Source of the DNA: Smaragdicoccus niigatensis DSM 44881 = NBRC 103563
GTDB taxonomy: Bacteria > Actinomycetota > Actinomycetes > Mycobacteriales > Mycobacteriaceae
Reading direction: 5' to 3'
Length of the DNA stretch: 64,000 bases
NCBI RefSeq assembly: GCF_000380645.1
Contig: NZ_AQXZ01000015.1
Location: 248,001 to 312,000, forward strand
Position numbers and translations under genes: made by a program. The first letter of the stretch is position 1, and every line of letters starts with the position of its first letter. The notes under the pieces were generated by a model. The model was not told the origin of the DNA. It did no database searches and saw nothing but the letters and a program-made list of their open reading frames with translations. Positions 37,373 to 48,052 of the stretch are shown piece after piece.

Positions 37373-40300
37373 TCAGTAAACGTCTCGCACGTACCGCTTT
37401 TCGGAAACCAGCTTCTTCTTGTACGCGAGCGCAGCCTCTTCGGTGAGCTTGCCGTGCGTCCGGACGATCCGCAGAAGGGTGTCGTCGACATCCTTGGCCA
37501 TGCGCGAGGCGTCACCGCATACGTAGATGTGGGCGCCATCCTGCAACCAGCGCCATAACTCAGCGCCATGCTCGATCATCCGGTGCTGCACGTATATCCG
37601 CTCGCGCTGGTCCCGCGAGAAGGCCAGATCCAGCCGGGTGAGGGTGCCGTCGCGGAACATCTCCTCGAGTTCGTCGCGGTAGTAGAAGTTCGTTGCGGCG
37701 TGCTGACCGCCGAAGAACAACCAGTTGCGGCCGTTGCCACCCAGCTCGCGCCGTTCGTGCAGGAAGCCTCGGAAGGGGGCGATTCCCGTTCCCGGTCCGA
37801 TCATGATGATCGGCGTGTCCGGGTCTGCCGGCGGCCGAAAATGCGGCGCCCGCTGCAGGAAGATCTGCACGTCGTCAGCGCGGTCGGCGAGGAACGTCGA
37901 ACACACTCCCCCGCGCGGTGTGCCGTTCTCATTCTCGTATCGCACGACACCGACGGTCAGCTGGACTTCATTCGGGCTGACCAGCGGCGACGACGAGATC
38001 GAGTACTGCCGCGGCGTGAGCTTCGACAGGACACCGAGCCAGTCGACGGCGTCCGCTCGCATGGGGAACTCACGCAGGACATCCGCCTGGTGCCGACCCC
38101 AGAGCCACTGCCCAAGCTGGATCTTGTTGTCCCGGCGCAGCAGCTTGGCGAGGCGATGATCGCCGGTTTCAGCTGCGATGAACTTGAGGAACTTCGGCGT
38201 CGGCACACTGATGTCGAGGCGGGTGCGCAGGGCCTCCCCGAGCGAGAGTTCGCCGTCCCCGAGGTCTACCAGCGTGCTCGCGTCGAGGCCCGCCGCGGCC
38301 AGCCACTCGGCAACGTTGGCTTCGCTGTTGTAGGCGAACACGCCGAGGGCGTCACCAACGTCGTACGTGCAGCCTTCCGGCAGCTCGAATCCAACCTGCC
38401 GCACATCGCGTTCACCGGTGCCACTGATCCGTTCGTTCCGGACCACGCGAGCCGACTGCGGGTTGTCGCGGGTGAAGACGCCAGCGGGTTTCACCGGTGC
38501 CGGCTTGAGCTCCGTGGGCGATTTCGTGACCGGCGCAGATCGCAGCGCGGTCGCGAGGTTGTCGATCCAGGTCCGGGCGTGTTCGTCGTCGCCGATCTCG
38601 CAGTCGACGCGCTCAAGCAGTGCGGTCGCGCCAAGCGCGGTCAGGCGCTCGTCGAGATTGCGGCCGTGGCCGCAGAAGTCCGAGTACGAGGGGTCGCCGA
38701 TCGCAAGGACGGCGTAACGAAGGTTCTTGAGCTGGGGTGCGTCGTTCGCCGCGAGCCGATCCCAGAAGTCGGCGCCGTTGTCCGGCGGGCCGCCGTCGCC
38801 GAAGGTGCTCGACACGATGACGACCTGCTCAGCGCCCTCGAGATCGGACAATTCGCAGTCGTTCATGTTGATCATGCGGGCGCGCACGCCCTTGGCCGCC
38901 AGCTCCGTCGAGACGTCGGCGGCGAGGTCGGCGGCGTTTCCGGTCTGCGACGCCCACAGGATGAGCACTGGCTTCTCGACCGGCGCCGGCGCGACGGTTT
39001 CGACCGCCGATCGCGAGTACATCCCCGCAAGCAACCCGTCGACCCACAGTCGAGTGTCGACACTGACCGGAGCTGACGACGGCAGGACAGGGACGCCGGT
39101 AACCGGCATGAGGTCGAGAGCCGCGAAGAATCCGCCCAGGAAGGTGCGCTCCGCGTCGGTCGAAGCCGGCGCGACTGTCGGTGCTCCCACTGCGGCGGCG
39201 AGCGTCTGAGCGGGTGTCGGGGCCCCGGAAACCGGGACTTCCTCCGGCTTCCGCAGCGACTCGACGGCCCGCATTCGAACCGCGGTCACCTTGAATTCGG
39301 GCTGCAGCGAATCCGGGTCAACCGCATCGTTGGTGACCGCGTTGATCGTCACGTACTCGCCATGCTCGTCGTTCCAGTGGAACGGGGCGAAGCACTGACC
39401 CGGCTGCACGCGATCGGTGATCGTGGCAGGCAAGACCGCACGTCCGCGGCGCGAGACGATCTCAACATCACCACCCTCGACGATGCCGAAGCGCTCGGCA
39501 TCGGCGGGATGAATCTCGACAAACGGCGACGGGTTGAGCTTGTTGAGCTTGTCGACCCGGCCGGTCTTCGTCATCGTGTGCCACTGATGCTGGACGCGCC
39601 CAGTATTGAGCACGAACGGGAACTCGTCGTCAGGCATCTCCGCAGCGTCCATATGCGGTCGCGGGAGGAACTTCGCGCGTCCGTTGTCGGTGGCGAAGCG
39701 GTTGTCGGGATAGCGGTTCGGGTGACGGGTCTCGGTGTCGCCCGGCGGCGACGGCCACTGCACGGGCTGCTGGCGCAGTCGGTCGTAAGTGATTCCGCGC
39801 AGGTCGTAGCCGGTCTTCTCGTTGTTGAAACGACGGATCTCGTCGAAGATCTGCTCGCTGGACTCGTAGCTGAAGGCCTCCGCGTAACCCAACTCCGCAG
39901 CGATCGCGGCGATGATCCGCCAGTCCGGCATCGCCTGACCGGGAGCCTCCGTCGATGGCTTCAGGAGCGTCAGGTTTCGCTCGGAATTGACCATCACGCC
40001 TTCGAGCTCGGACCACATGGCCGCCGGGAGCACGATGTCGGCGTAGGCGTTGGTCGCGGTGTCGGCGAAGGCATCCTGGGTGATGACCACCTCGGCTGTC
40101 TCGAGCCCTTCGACCACGGTCCATCGGTTGGCCATCGAGGCGACCGGGTTGCTGCAGATGATCCAAGCGGCCTTGATCTCGCCGGCGGCGAGACCCTGAT
40201 ACATCGCCACGGTTCCGGTGCCGGATTCCGCCCGGATCGAGCCCGCGGGCAGACCCCACACATCCTCGACGAATGCGCGATCGTCGTCGTCGAAAACCGA

Positions 40301-41371
40301 ACGCTGCCCGGGGAGACCGGGGCCCATGTAGCCCATCTCGCGACCGCCCATGGCGTTCGGCTGGCCGGTGAGAGAGAAGGGTCCGCTGCCGGTCCTACCG
40401 ATGGCTCCGGTCGCCAGATGGAGATTGATCAGCGAATTGGTGTTCCACGTGCCATGGGTGCTCTGGTTGAGGCCCATGGTCCACGCCGACATCCAGTTGG
40501 GTGCGGTGCCGATCCACTCGGCGGCGGTCCGCACATCGTCTTCGGCGAGGCCGGTCAATCGGGCGACATCGGCCGGGGTGTAGTCCTCGAGGAACTCCTC
40601 CATTCCTTCCCAACCGTCGGTGTGGTCGGCGATGAAGTCGCTGTCGAGGTGACCGTTCTTCACGATCAGGTGCAGAAGACCGTTCAGCAAGGCGATATCG
40701 GTACCCGGCTTGATCTGCAGAAACAGGTCGGCCTTGTCCGCGGTCGCGGTTCGGCGCGGGTCGACGACGATGAGCTTTGCGCCCTGCTTGACGCGGTCCA
40801 TCATGCGCAGGAACAGGATCGGGTGGCAGTCGGCCATGTTCGCGCCGGTCACGAGGAAGACGTCGGCGTGGTCGAAGTCGTCGTAGCTACCGGGCGGGGC
40901 ATCGGCCCCGAGGGACTGCTTGTAGCCGGTTCCAGCACTCGCCATGCACAGCCGCGAGTTCGCCTCGAGGTGCTTGGTACGCAGGAAACCCTTCGCGAGC
41001 TTGGCCGCCAGGTACTGCGCTTCCATCGTCATCTGGCCGGAAACGTACAGTGCGATGGCGTCCGGACCGTGTTCGTCACGGATCTCGCGAAGTCGCTGAC
41101 CAGCGAGCTTGATCGCCGCGTTCACATCGGTCGTGCGCGTCGGCCGACCCTTTTCATCGCGAACGAGCGCTTTCCTCAGCCGGCCGTCCGCCGCCATCAT
41201 TTCGGCGTGCGTGGCACCCTTCGTGCACAGTCGGCCCTGGTTCGTGGGATGAAGCTTGTCCCCCACGACCTTTGCGATGAGTCCATCGGAGTTGGTCGTG
41301 ACCGAGATGCCACAGCCGACGCCGCAATACGAACACAGGGTCCGCACTGGGGTCTGATCAGCTGTGGTCAT
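37373..41371 (-). CDS. Assimilatory nitrate reductase fused to sulfite-reductase-type flavoprotein
   Basis: The 1332-residue protein joins two enzymes. Residues 1 to about 760 are a molybdopterin oxidoreductase of the Nas/Nap type. The N-terminal 4Fe-4S motif has Cys13, Cys16, Cys20 and Cys49, the probable molybdenum-ligand Cys lies in SRLCMASAGTGYK near 141, and the NPVASMANRW region follows. Residues about 800-940 are a flavodoxin-like FMN domain (VLILWASQTGNAADLA, STFGDGGPPDNG). Residues about 970-1332 are the FAD/NADPH part (RQYSISSSPL, MIGPGTGIAPFRGF, ending RYVRDVY). Electrons can thus pass from NADPH through FAD, FMN and Fe-S to molybdenum in one chain. This architecture is known in actinobacteria. 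No nirBD genes are nearby. Confidence 0.93.
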   Translation of the reverse strand: MTTADQTPVRTLCSYCGVGCGISVTTNSDGLIAKVVGDKLHPTNQGRLCTKGATHAEMMAADGRLRKALVRDEKGRPTRTTDVNAAIKLAGQRLREIRDEHGPDAIALYVSGQMTMEAQYLAAKLAKGFLRTKHLEANSRLCMASAGTGYKQSLGADAPPGSYDDFDHADVFLVTGANMADCHPILFLRMMDRVKQGAKLIVVDPRRTATADKADLFLQIKPGTDIALLNGLLHLIVKNGHLDSDFIADHTDGWEGMEEFLEDYTPADVARLTGLAEDDVRTAAEWIGTAPNWMSAWTMGLNQSTHGTWNTNSLINLHLATGAIGRTGSGPFSLTGQPNAMGGREMGYMGPGLPGQRSVFDDDDRAFVEDVWGLPAGSIRAESGTGTVAMYQGLAAGEIKAAWIICSNPVASMANRWTVVEGLETAEVVITQDAFADTATNAYADIVLPAAMWSELEGVMVNSERNLTLLKPSTEAPGQAMPDWRIIAAIAAELGYAEAFSYESSEQIFDEIRRFNNEKTGYDLRGITYDRLRQQPVQWPSPPGDTETRHPNRYPDNRFATDNGRAKFLPRPHMDAAEMPDDEFPFVLNTGRVQHQWHTMTKTGRVDKLNKLNPSPFVEIHPADAERFGIVEGGDVEIVSRRGRAVLPATITDRVQPGQCFAPFHWNDEHGEYVTINAVTNDAVDPDSLQPEFKVTAVRMRAVESLRKPEEVPVSGAPTPAQTLAAAVGAPTVAPASTDAERTFLGGFFAALDLMPVTGVPVLPSSAPVSVDTRLWVDGLLAGMYSRSAVETVAPAPVEKPVLILWASQTGNAADLAADVSTELAAKGVRARMINMNDCELSDLEGAEQVVIVSSTFGDGGPPDNGADFWDRLAANDAPQLKNLRYAVLAIGDPSYSDFCGHGRNLDERLTALGATALLERVDCEIGDDEHARTWIDNLATALRSAPVTKSPTELKPAPVKPAGVFTRDNPQSARVVRNERISGTGERDVRQVGFELPEGCTYDVGDALGVFAYNSEANVAEWLAAAGLDASTLVDLGDGELSLGEALRTRLDISVPTPKFLKFIAAETGDHRLAKLLRRDNKIQLGQWLWGRHQADVLREFPMRADAVDWLGVLSKLTPRQYSISSSPLVSPNEVQLTVGVVRYENENGTPRGGVCSTFLADRADDVQIFLQRAPHFRPPADPDTPIIMIGPGTGIAPFRGFLHERRELGGNGRNWLFFGGQHAATNFYYRDELEEMFRDGTLTRLDLAFSRDQRERIYVQHRMIEHGAELWRWLQDGAHIYVCGDASRMAKDVDDTLLRIVRTHGKLTEEAALAYKKKLVSEKRYVRDVY

Positions 41372-41449
41372 GCCTCTAGAGTGCCTAGCCGGAGTTCCGT
41401 CCGGATTGCCCCTTTGTTTTCGGGATGTTTCGAACCGCTGTGATTGTCG

Positions 41450-41845
41450 CTACTTCGCGGCTTCCATCGCCGCCATCGCCTCGGCGAATTTGACCTTCAT
41501 CTTCTCCGCGAACATGCCGACGACACGCAGCGGACGGAGCATCACGGTGAACTCGGTGATCTTGCCTTCGGAGTTCATGGTGAGGAAATCGCAGCCTTGC
41601 ATGTCCAGCCCGTCGATCTGGCAACCGAAGACGAGGGCGTGGTCGTTGGAGCCCTCGGCGCCGATCTCACGTTGGTAGTGGAAGTTCTCGAAGATCTGGA
41701 TGACCGTCCCGAGGATCATCCCGACGACGAACTTGCCCTGGTACGGCTTGTGGGCGACTGGGCTGTAGAAGACCACGTCATCGGCGAGCAGGTTGGCGAT
41801 GGCCTCGTAGTCACGAGCTTCCACGGCAGCGCGGAACGGGTGCAT
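41450..41845 (-). CDS. NTF2-fold/SnoaL-like protein under the TATGCA operator
   Basis: ATG 41845 follows AAGGAG on the minus strand. The 131-residue protein begins MHPFRAAVEARDYEAIANLL and continues with DDVVFYSPVAHKPYQGKFVV and a C-terminal beta sheet (DFLTMNSEGKITEFTVMLRP). It ends in a charged helix. This is a common actinobacterial SnoaL/NTF2-like group of unknown substrate. Its upstream region holds a duplicated palindrome that recurs almost unchanged before the SGNH hydrolase gene 3.5 kb away. The two may therefore respond to one regulator. Confidence 0.85.
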   Translation of the reverse strand: MHPFRAAVEARDYEAIANLLADDVVFYSPVAHKPYQGKFVVGMILGTVIQIFENFHYQREIGAEGSNDHALVFGCQIDGLDMQGCDFLTMNSEGKITEFTVMLRPLRVVGMFAEKMKVKFAEAMAAMEAAK

Positions 41846-41858
41846 GACGTCTCCTTGG

Positions 41859-41892
41859 TATGCAGTTAGGTGCATATGCACTTCGTTTCATA
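41859..41892. promoter_or_regulatory. Duplicated TATGCA-N6-TGCATA operator, copy 1
   Basis: Two overlapping inverted repeats occur: TATGCAGTTAGGTGCATA (41859-41876, perfect arms) and TATGCACTTCGTTTCATA (41875-41892, one arm base changed), 16 bases apart. They lie 14-47 bases before the NTF2-fold gene start, where they would block transcription or initiation. Confidence 0.7.
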
Positions 41893-42015
41893 ACCTAGAG
41901 AACGCGGCCAGCGCTCGTCAATACCTCGCACCGATTGTCCGATGTCGACTAACAGACGGTCCCGCAGTCTCGATAGACCCAGTGAAGGCTCCCTTCCACT
42001 GGCGCGGGGGTACCG

Positions 42016-42594
42016 ATGGCGGCTTCCACTTTTCGACGACTTGCGATTGTCGGTGCCGCGAGCACCGCCCTCTTGACTTCCTGCACGGGCAACGACCCGC
42101 CAACTGACGCAACCAGACCGTGTCAGCTGAAGAACGCCGCGTACGGCGACCTCGTCATCGGTTCCGATGTTCCACCCACGGGAACGATCACCATCAGTCC
42201 CACCACTCCAGCCGAACAACCCGCCCAGCCGGTCAACGTCGGGGTCGACGTGACCGTCCGAAATGCACATGTCAATCTGCGATTCTCCGGCGATGGACCG
42301 GTGTCATGGTCCGCCCGACCCGTCGCAATCGCACTCGACTCCTCGACCGGCGGTGTGCTGGCGCTCAGCGGAACCTGCCTCGTCCAGCTCGACATCTGGG
42401 GCGTGACCTCCAGCTACCTGGATGGCATCGAAAGGACGCTGGGATCGCCGGCCGACCAGGTCGCCGATGTAGTCCGACTGCCCCGCAAAGGCGACCTGAC
42501 CCAGGTGTTCATCGGTTTTAGATCCACCGACGCCGTCGAAGTACTGACCGGCGAAAGTCGCACCCCGTCGCTGACCGTCACGTCGAGCGACTAA
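42016..42594 (+). CDS. Lipoprotein of unknown function
   Basis: The 192-residue product begins MAASTFRRLAIVGAASTALL, with lipobox LTSC (Cys23). The mature part is beta-rich (DLVIGSDVPPTGTITI, VGVDVTVRNAHVNLRFSGDG, VTSSYLDGIERTLG), with two Cys in TRPCQLK and SGTCLVQL that may pair outside. GGGGG lies six bases upstream of the ATG. No family is recognised. It is divergent from the NTF2-fold gene, with the TATGCA operator between them nearer the other gene. Confidence 0.8.
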   Translation: MAASTFRRLAIVGAASTALLTSCTGNDPPTDATRPCQLKNAAYGDLVIGSDVPPTGTITISPTTPAEQPAQPVNVGVDVTVRNAHVNLRFSGDGPVSWSARPVAIALDSSTGGVLALSGTCLVQLDIWGVTSSYLDGIERTLGSPADQVADVVRLPRKGDLTQVFIGFRSTDAVEVLTGESRTPSLTVTSSD

Positions 42595-42681
42595 CCCGAG
42601 AGCTGCGTCACCCCAGCGCATCCATTCTCGATGCCGCAGCGAACACCCCCTGAACGACTTCGCCGTCCGAGGAGGTAACAC

Positions 42682-42780
42682 ATGAGCTACGGCACCAGGC
42701 AGTACTTGATTGCCTCGCTCAATCTGACGGCCGCGCTGGTCGCGCCGACGTTGGCCGGGTTCTGGCTGACTTTTCACTGA
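42682..42780 (+). CDS. 32-residue putative membrane peptide
   Basis: ATG 42682 has a textbook ribosome site, AGGAGG, six bases upstream, stronger than those of most genes in this window. The 32 codons give a short polar start (MSYGTRQYLIASLNL) and then a hydrophobic stretch (TAALVAPTLAGFWLTF) ending in His, consistent with a single membrane-embedded helix. It stands 87 bases after the lipoprotein gene and 17 bases before the end of the convergent dehydratase gene. No homologue is known to me. Translation is inferred from the ribosome site and the membrane-like composition only. Confidence 0.6.
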   Translation: MSYGTRQYLIASLNLTAALVAPTLAGFWLTFH

Positions 42781-42797
42781 GCGCCCGGCCGAACGAA

Positions 42798-43343
42798 TCA
42801 CAAGTGCGTGGAATGCATCATTACCCGCTTCGCCGTGTCCACCATGACGTCGTCGACCTCATCGCCCGGGCGTGCCACGACGGTTGTATAGGTCGTGAGC
42901 AGCAACTCTCCCCTCTGGTTGTGGACGAGCGCCTTGAGACAGATGATGTCGGTCCCAGCCATCTGGCGAAAGGAATGGATAGAGCAGTCACAGGTGAGGC
43001 GATCCCCCACCGTGATTGCCTGGTGGAACTCCATGACCTGTTCGGTGTGCAGTACCCGGCTCAGGTCATAGCTCACCGCGACCTCGCCGAACATCTTGCT
43101 CAGTCCGACGAGGGAGATGAAGGTCAGCGGCGCGACGAGGTTGTCGTGGCCAAGTTCCTCCGCGGCACCCTCATCCCAATGAGCGGGGTGGTAATCCTGT
43201 ACCGCGCGGGCATATTCGCGTACCTTCTCGCGTCCCACTTCATAGAAGTCGAGGAAGCGGTGCTGGAGTTCGAGCACCTCGGGTAGGCCCGGGGCCGACG
43301 GCATTACTGCCGCCAACCCCGGGCTGTCGAGCTCGTCGATCAT
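42798..43343 (-). CDS. MaoC/HadA-type hot-dog dehydratase domain protein
   Basis: ATG 43343 overlaps the stop of the cyclopropane-synthase gene (ATGA). The 181-residue protein matches the N-terminal dehydratase type of HadA/HadC and FAS1-like domains: FLDFYEVGREKVREYARAVQ, HPAHWDEGAAEELGHDNLVA and PLTFISLVG. Later strands (VMEFHQAITVGDRLTCDCSI) complete a single hot-dog fold. Related proteins dehydrate 3-hydroxyacyl chains, in mycobacteria during mycolic acid elongation. HadA-type subunits need a HadB partner for activity, and none is encoded here. Confidence 0.8.
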   Translation of the reverse strand: MIDELDSPGLAAVMPSAPGLPEVLELQHRFLDFYEVGREKVREYARAVQDYHPAHWDEGAAEELGHDNLVAPLTFISLVGLSKMFGEVAVSYDLSRVLHTEQVMEFHQAITVGDRLTCDCSIHSFRQMAGTDIICLKALVHNQRGELLLTTYTTVVARPGDEVDDVMVDTAKRVMMHSTHL

Positions 43344-44212
43344 GCGTCCGGCGACTTCCGGAGCGTGAACTGCATGACGTCGATGTACCCGCGGCGGAAC
43401 ATGTCCGCGCACCCGGTGAGGTACTTGATGTAGCGGTCGTACATCTCCTCGGAGTGGATCGCGATCGCTTCTTCGCGGCGTGCAGCGAGGCGACCCGCCC
43501 ACTCGTCGAGCGTTCGCGCGTAATGCAGTTGCAGCGGATGGATACGCGCAACCTCGAATCCCGCCCGTTCCGCATGAGCGACGACTTGCTCCGGCCGCGG
43601 CAATTGCCCGCCGGGGAAGATCTCGGTGACGATGAACCTCGAAAACTGCAGGACGTCACGAGTGAGCGGAAGACCGAGCTCGCGCAAGGTTTGCCGAGAG
43701 TACGCAGTGATGGTGTGCAGCAGCATCGTTCCGTCCGGCGGCAGTGCCCGATAGGCGAAATCGAAGAATTCGTCATAGCGCTCGAACCGGAAGTGCTCGA
43801 ACGCACCGATACTGACGATTCGATCGACCTTGCCGTCGAATTCCTCCCAGCCGTTGAGCCGAACTTCCGCCGACCGCCCCGAGTCGAGACCATCGAGTAC
43901 GCCACTGACCGCACGGAACTGGTTATTGCTCAGGGTGAGTCCGATGACGTTGACGTCGTGTTGTTGCACGGCCCGCTGGAGCAGCGCGCCCCATCCACAC
44001 CCGATGTCGAGCAGGGTCATGCCCGGCTGCAGATCGCATTTACCGAGGGCGAGGTCGATTTTCGCGAGCTGCGCCTCTTCGAGGGTCAGATCGTCGCGCT
44101 CGAAGTACGCGCAGCTGTAGGTCCGAGAAGGATCGAGGAATAGATCGAAGAACTCGTCCGACAGGTCGTAGTGAGTCTGGACATCGATATAGAACGGTTT
44201 CAAATCCGTCAT
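43340..44212 (-). CDS. Mycolic-acid-type cyclopropane fatty acid synthase
   Basis: ATG 44212 gives a 290-residue enzyme of the CmaA/MmaA/Ufa group: it starts MTDLKPFYIDVQTHYDLSDE, then RTYSCAYFERDDLTLEEAQL, the SAM-binding LLDIGCGWGALL (68-79) and VSIGAFEHFRFERYDEFF. The frame is open further upstream, including a hydrophobic stretch, but this lacks a start with a ribosome site and is not needed by the family. The enzyme would transfer a methylene or methyl group from SAM to a double bond of a fatty or mycolic acid. It is cotranscribed with the hot-dog dehydratase, so the pair probably modifies one lipid. Confidence 0.92.
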   Translation of the reverse strand: MTDLKPFYIDVQTHYDLSDEFFDLFLDPSRTYSCAYFERDDLTLEEAQLAKIDLALGKCDLQPGMTLLDIGCGWGALLQRAVQQHDVNVIGLTLSNNQFRAVSGVLDGLDSGRSAEVRLNGWEEFDGKVDRIVSIGAFEHFRFERYDEFFDFAYRALPPDGTMLLHTITAYSRQTLRELGLPLTRDVLQFSRFIVTEIFPGGQLPRPEQVVAHAERAGFEVARIHPLQLHYARTLDEWAGRLAARREEAIAIHSEEMYDRYIKYLTGCADMFRRGYIDVMQFTLRKSPDA

Positions 44213-44632
44213 GGCACGCCTTTGAGAGAAGTGACGGTTAAGGCGCAATCCCCACCTGATCGCACTTTTCGTCAAAGGTTTTTGTTGTGGTTGTCGAACT
44301 CGGCCGACAGGGACCGAACCTACGCCGCTGATGTTCCGCAGCCAGTGATGCTGTCGGCGTGCCGGACGAACTTTCACCGCGAGGAGAAATCCGGCGACGG
44401 CGATTACGGCGGTAGCCAGCGGGTACATAACCGCAAAAGATTTCGAGATCGGACCAATCCGACCCGATGAGGGCTCCGAACAGTAAGTGGAAACTCCAAC
44501 TCGACGGTGCCATGCACCGTCCTCGAGCCGCCGGCCGCCAAGTCAACCCACCTGACGAAGCGGTCGGCGTAGCCCGGCTGGTCGTCCGTCAGACCGACCA
44601 GCCGGGCCCAAAAACCTTGGCCCCGCCGGCCC
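44213..44632. other. Gap between cyclopropane synthase and SGNH hydrolase genes
   Basis: In these 420 bases no complete gene is convincing. On the minus strand the frame of the downstream synthase stays open and encodes a hydrophobic stretch (MYPLATAVIAVAGFLLAV, near 44428-44375). Another frame (near 44600-44480) has protein-like composition (DQPGYADRFVRWVDL). They are in different phases, which could mean a decayed small membrane-protein gene or chance. A terminator hairpin at 44572-44607 is listed separately. Confidence 0.35.
44572..44607 (-). terminator. Terminator of the SGNH hydrolase gene
   Basis: A perfect 13-base inverted repeat (44572-44584, GCCCGGCTGGTCG, with 44595-44607) has a 10-base loop. 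It begins 26 bases after the hydrolase stop on the minus strand. There is no U tract on that strand, as is common for actinobacterial terminators. Confidence 0.7.
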
Positions 44633-45400
44633 CTACGCGACCGCGACCGGTGACAACACCGGGCGCTTCGCAGTGATGCCATCTCCCGACGACCTGCCGG
44701 TCGCACGACGCATCAGCCAGGGGGTGAGATGGACCGCCGCCCAGCGGGCTTCGCGTCCAACCCGCTTCGGCAAGGATCGACGCGGCAGCTCTGGAAGCGG
44801 CACCTGCCAGTCGCTGCTACTCCCGGGCAGGCGCAACGTGTCAGCGAAGGCTGCGGCGATGCCCGCGTGCCCGAGCGGGCTCGCGTGGAGGCGATCCGGG
44901 CTCCAGTACCGCTCATCGCAGATCGCCGGATACGGCGCGCAGTCGACCACCAGGACGCCGTGCTGTGGCGCCACCTCGCGGATCGCGTCGTTCAAGGCGA
45001 AGACGCGGGGACGCAGACCACGGGCCAGCGGCATCACCAAGCCGACGTCCGGGAAGGTGCACGTCACGACGGTGGCGCCGGTTTCCCGCAGCGCCACGAA
45101 CATCGTTTCCAGTTCCGCGACCGTCGCTGCGATATCAGCGCCCGGCCGCAGCACATCGTTCATTCCGGCGACGCACGTGACCAGGTCAGGTTTGAGCGCC
45201 ACGGCGGCGTCTAGCTGCTCCGCGCGCACCTGTGGAGCCTTCTTGCCGCGCACCGCGAGGTTCGCGTAGTGCAGGTCCGGGTTCACCGCGGCCAGTTGCT
45301 CCGCCAGCCGATCTGCCCAGCCGCGAAAGCCTCCGCGACCGTCCGGATCGTTCAAACCTTCGGTCTGACTGTCGCCCATCGCGACATAGCGACTGAACAC
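44633..45400 (-). CDS. SGNH/GDSL-type hydrolase
   Basis: The 255-residue hydrolase has block I AMGDSQTEG (Ser11), block III-type VAGMNDVLRPG and block V SPDRLHASPLGH with the Asp/His pair. These are the marks of a lipase/esterase of the SGNH superfamily. There is no signal peptide, so it acts inside the cell, perhaps on an acyl ester. The start is GTG 45400, with AGGAG seven bases upstream inside the TATGCA operator. Repressor binding would therefore also hide the ribosome site. Confidence 0.9.
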   Translation of the reverse strand: MFSRYVAMGDSQTEGLNDPDGRGGFRGWADRLAEQLAAVNPDLHYANLAVRGKKAPQVRAEQLDAAVALKPDLVTCVAGMNDVLRPGADIAATVAELETMFVALRETGATVVTCTFPDVGLVMPLARGLRPRVFALNDAIREVAPQHGVLVVDCAPYPAICDERYWSPDRLHASPLGHAGIAAAFADTLRLPGSSSDWQVPLPELPRRSLPKRVGREARWAAVHLTPWLMRRATGRSSGDGITAKRPVLSPVAVA

Positions 45401-45401
45401 C

Positions 45402-45435
45402 TATGCACTCCTGTTCATATGCACTTCGTTGCATA
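45402..45435. promoter_or_regulatory. Duplicated TATGCA-N6-TGCATA operator, copy 2
   Basis: TATGCACTCCTGTTCATA (45402-45419) and TATGCACTTCGTTGCATA (45418-45435, perfect arms) overlap with the same 16-base offset as copy 1 at 41859-41892. The 20-base part from 45416 differs from copy 1 by only one base. It sits two bases before the GTG start of the SGNH hydrolase. Confidence 0.72.
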
Positions 45436-45475
45436 CCGAACGTAGTGGTGGTCTCGCAAGCCGTCAAGAACAAAA

Positions 45476-45505
45476 GACCGCGCCAGCCGGATGGCTGGCG
45501 CGGTC
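45476..45505 (-). terminator. Intrinsic terminator of clpC
   Basis: A 13-base perfect stem (45476-45488 with 45493-45505; GACCGCGCCAGCC arm) has a 4-base loop. On the minus strand it is followed by TTTTGTTCTT. It starts 15 bases after the clpC stop. Confidence 0.92.
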
Positions 45506-45520
45506 CCTGGTGCGTGGTGA

Positions 45521-48052
<2,532 letters not shown>

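Noticed and set aside
39362-41443. A 693-codon plus-strand frame opposite the nitrate reductase gene
   Set aside because: It is antisense to conserved catalytic domains, with biased composition and no signal or motif.
41372-41449. GlnR-type box before the nitrate reductase gene
   Set aside because: GAAAC-like elements are present on the minus strand, but the GTNAC-n6-GAAAC spacing is not met, so I do not call a GlnR site.
44404-44706. A 100-codon minus-strand frame between the synthase and SGNH genes
   Set aside because: It overlaps the end of the SGNH gene and its terminator hairpin, and half its residues are Arg/Ser-type shadow composition. It is mentioned only as part of the gap description.
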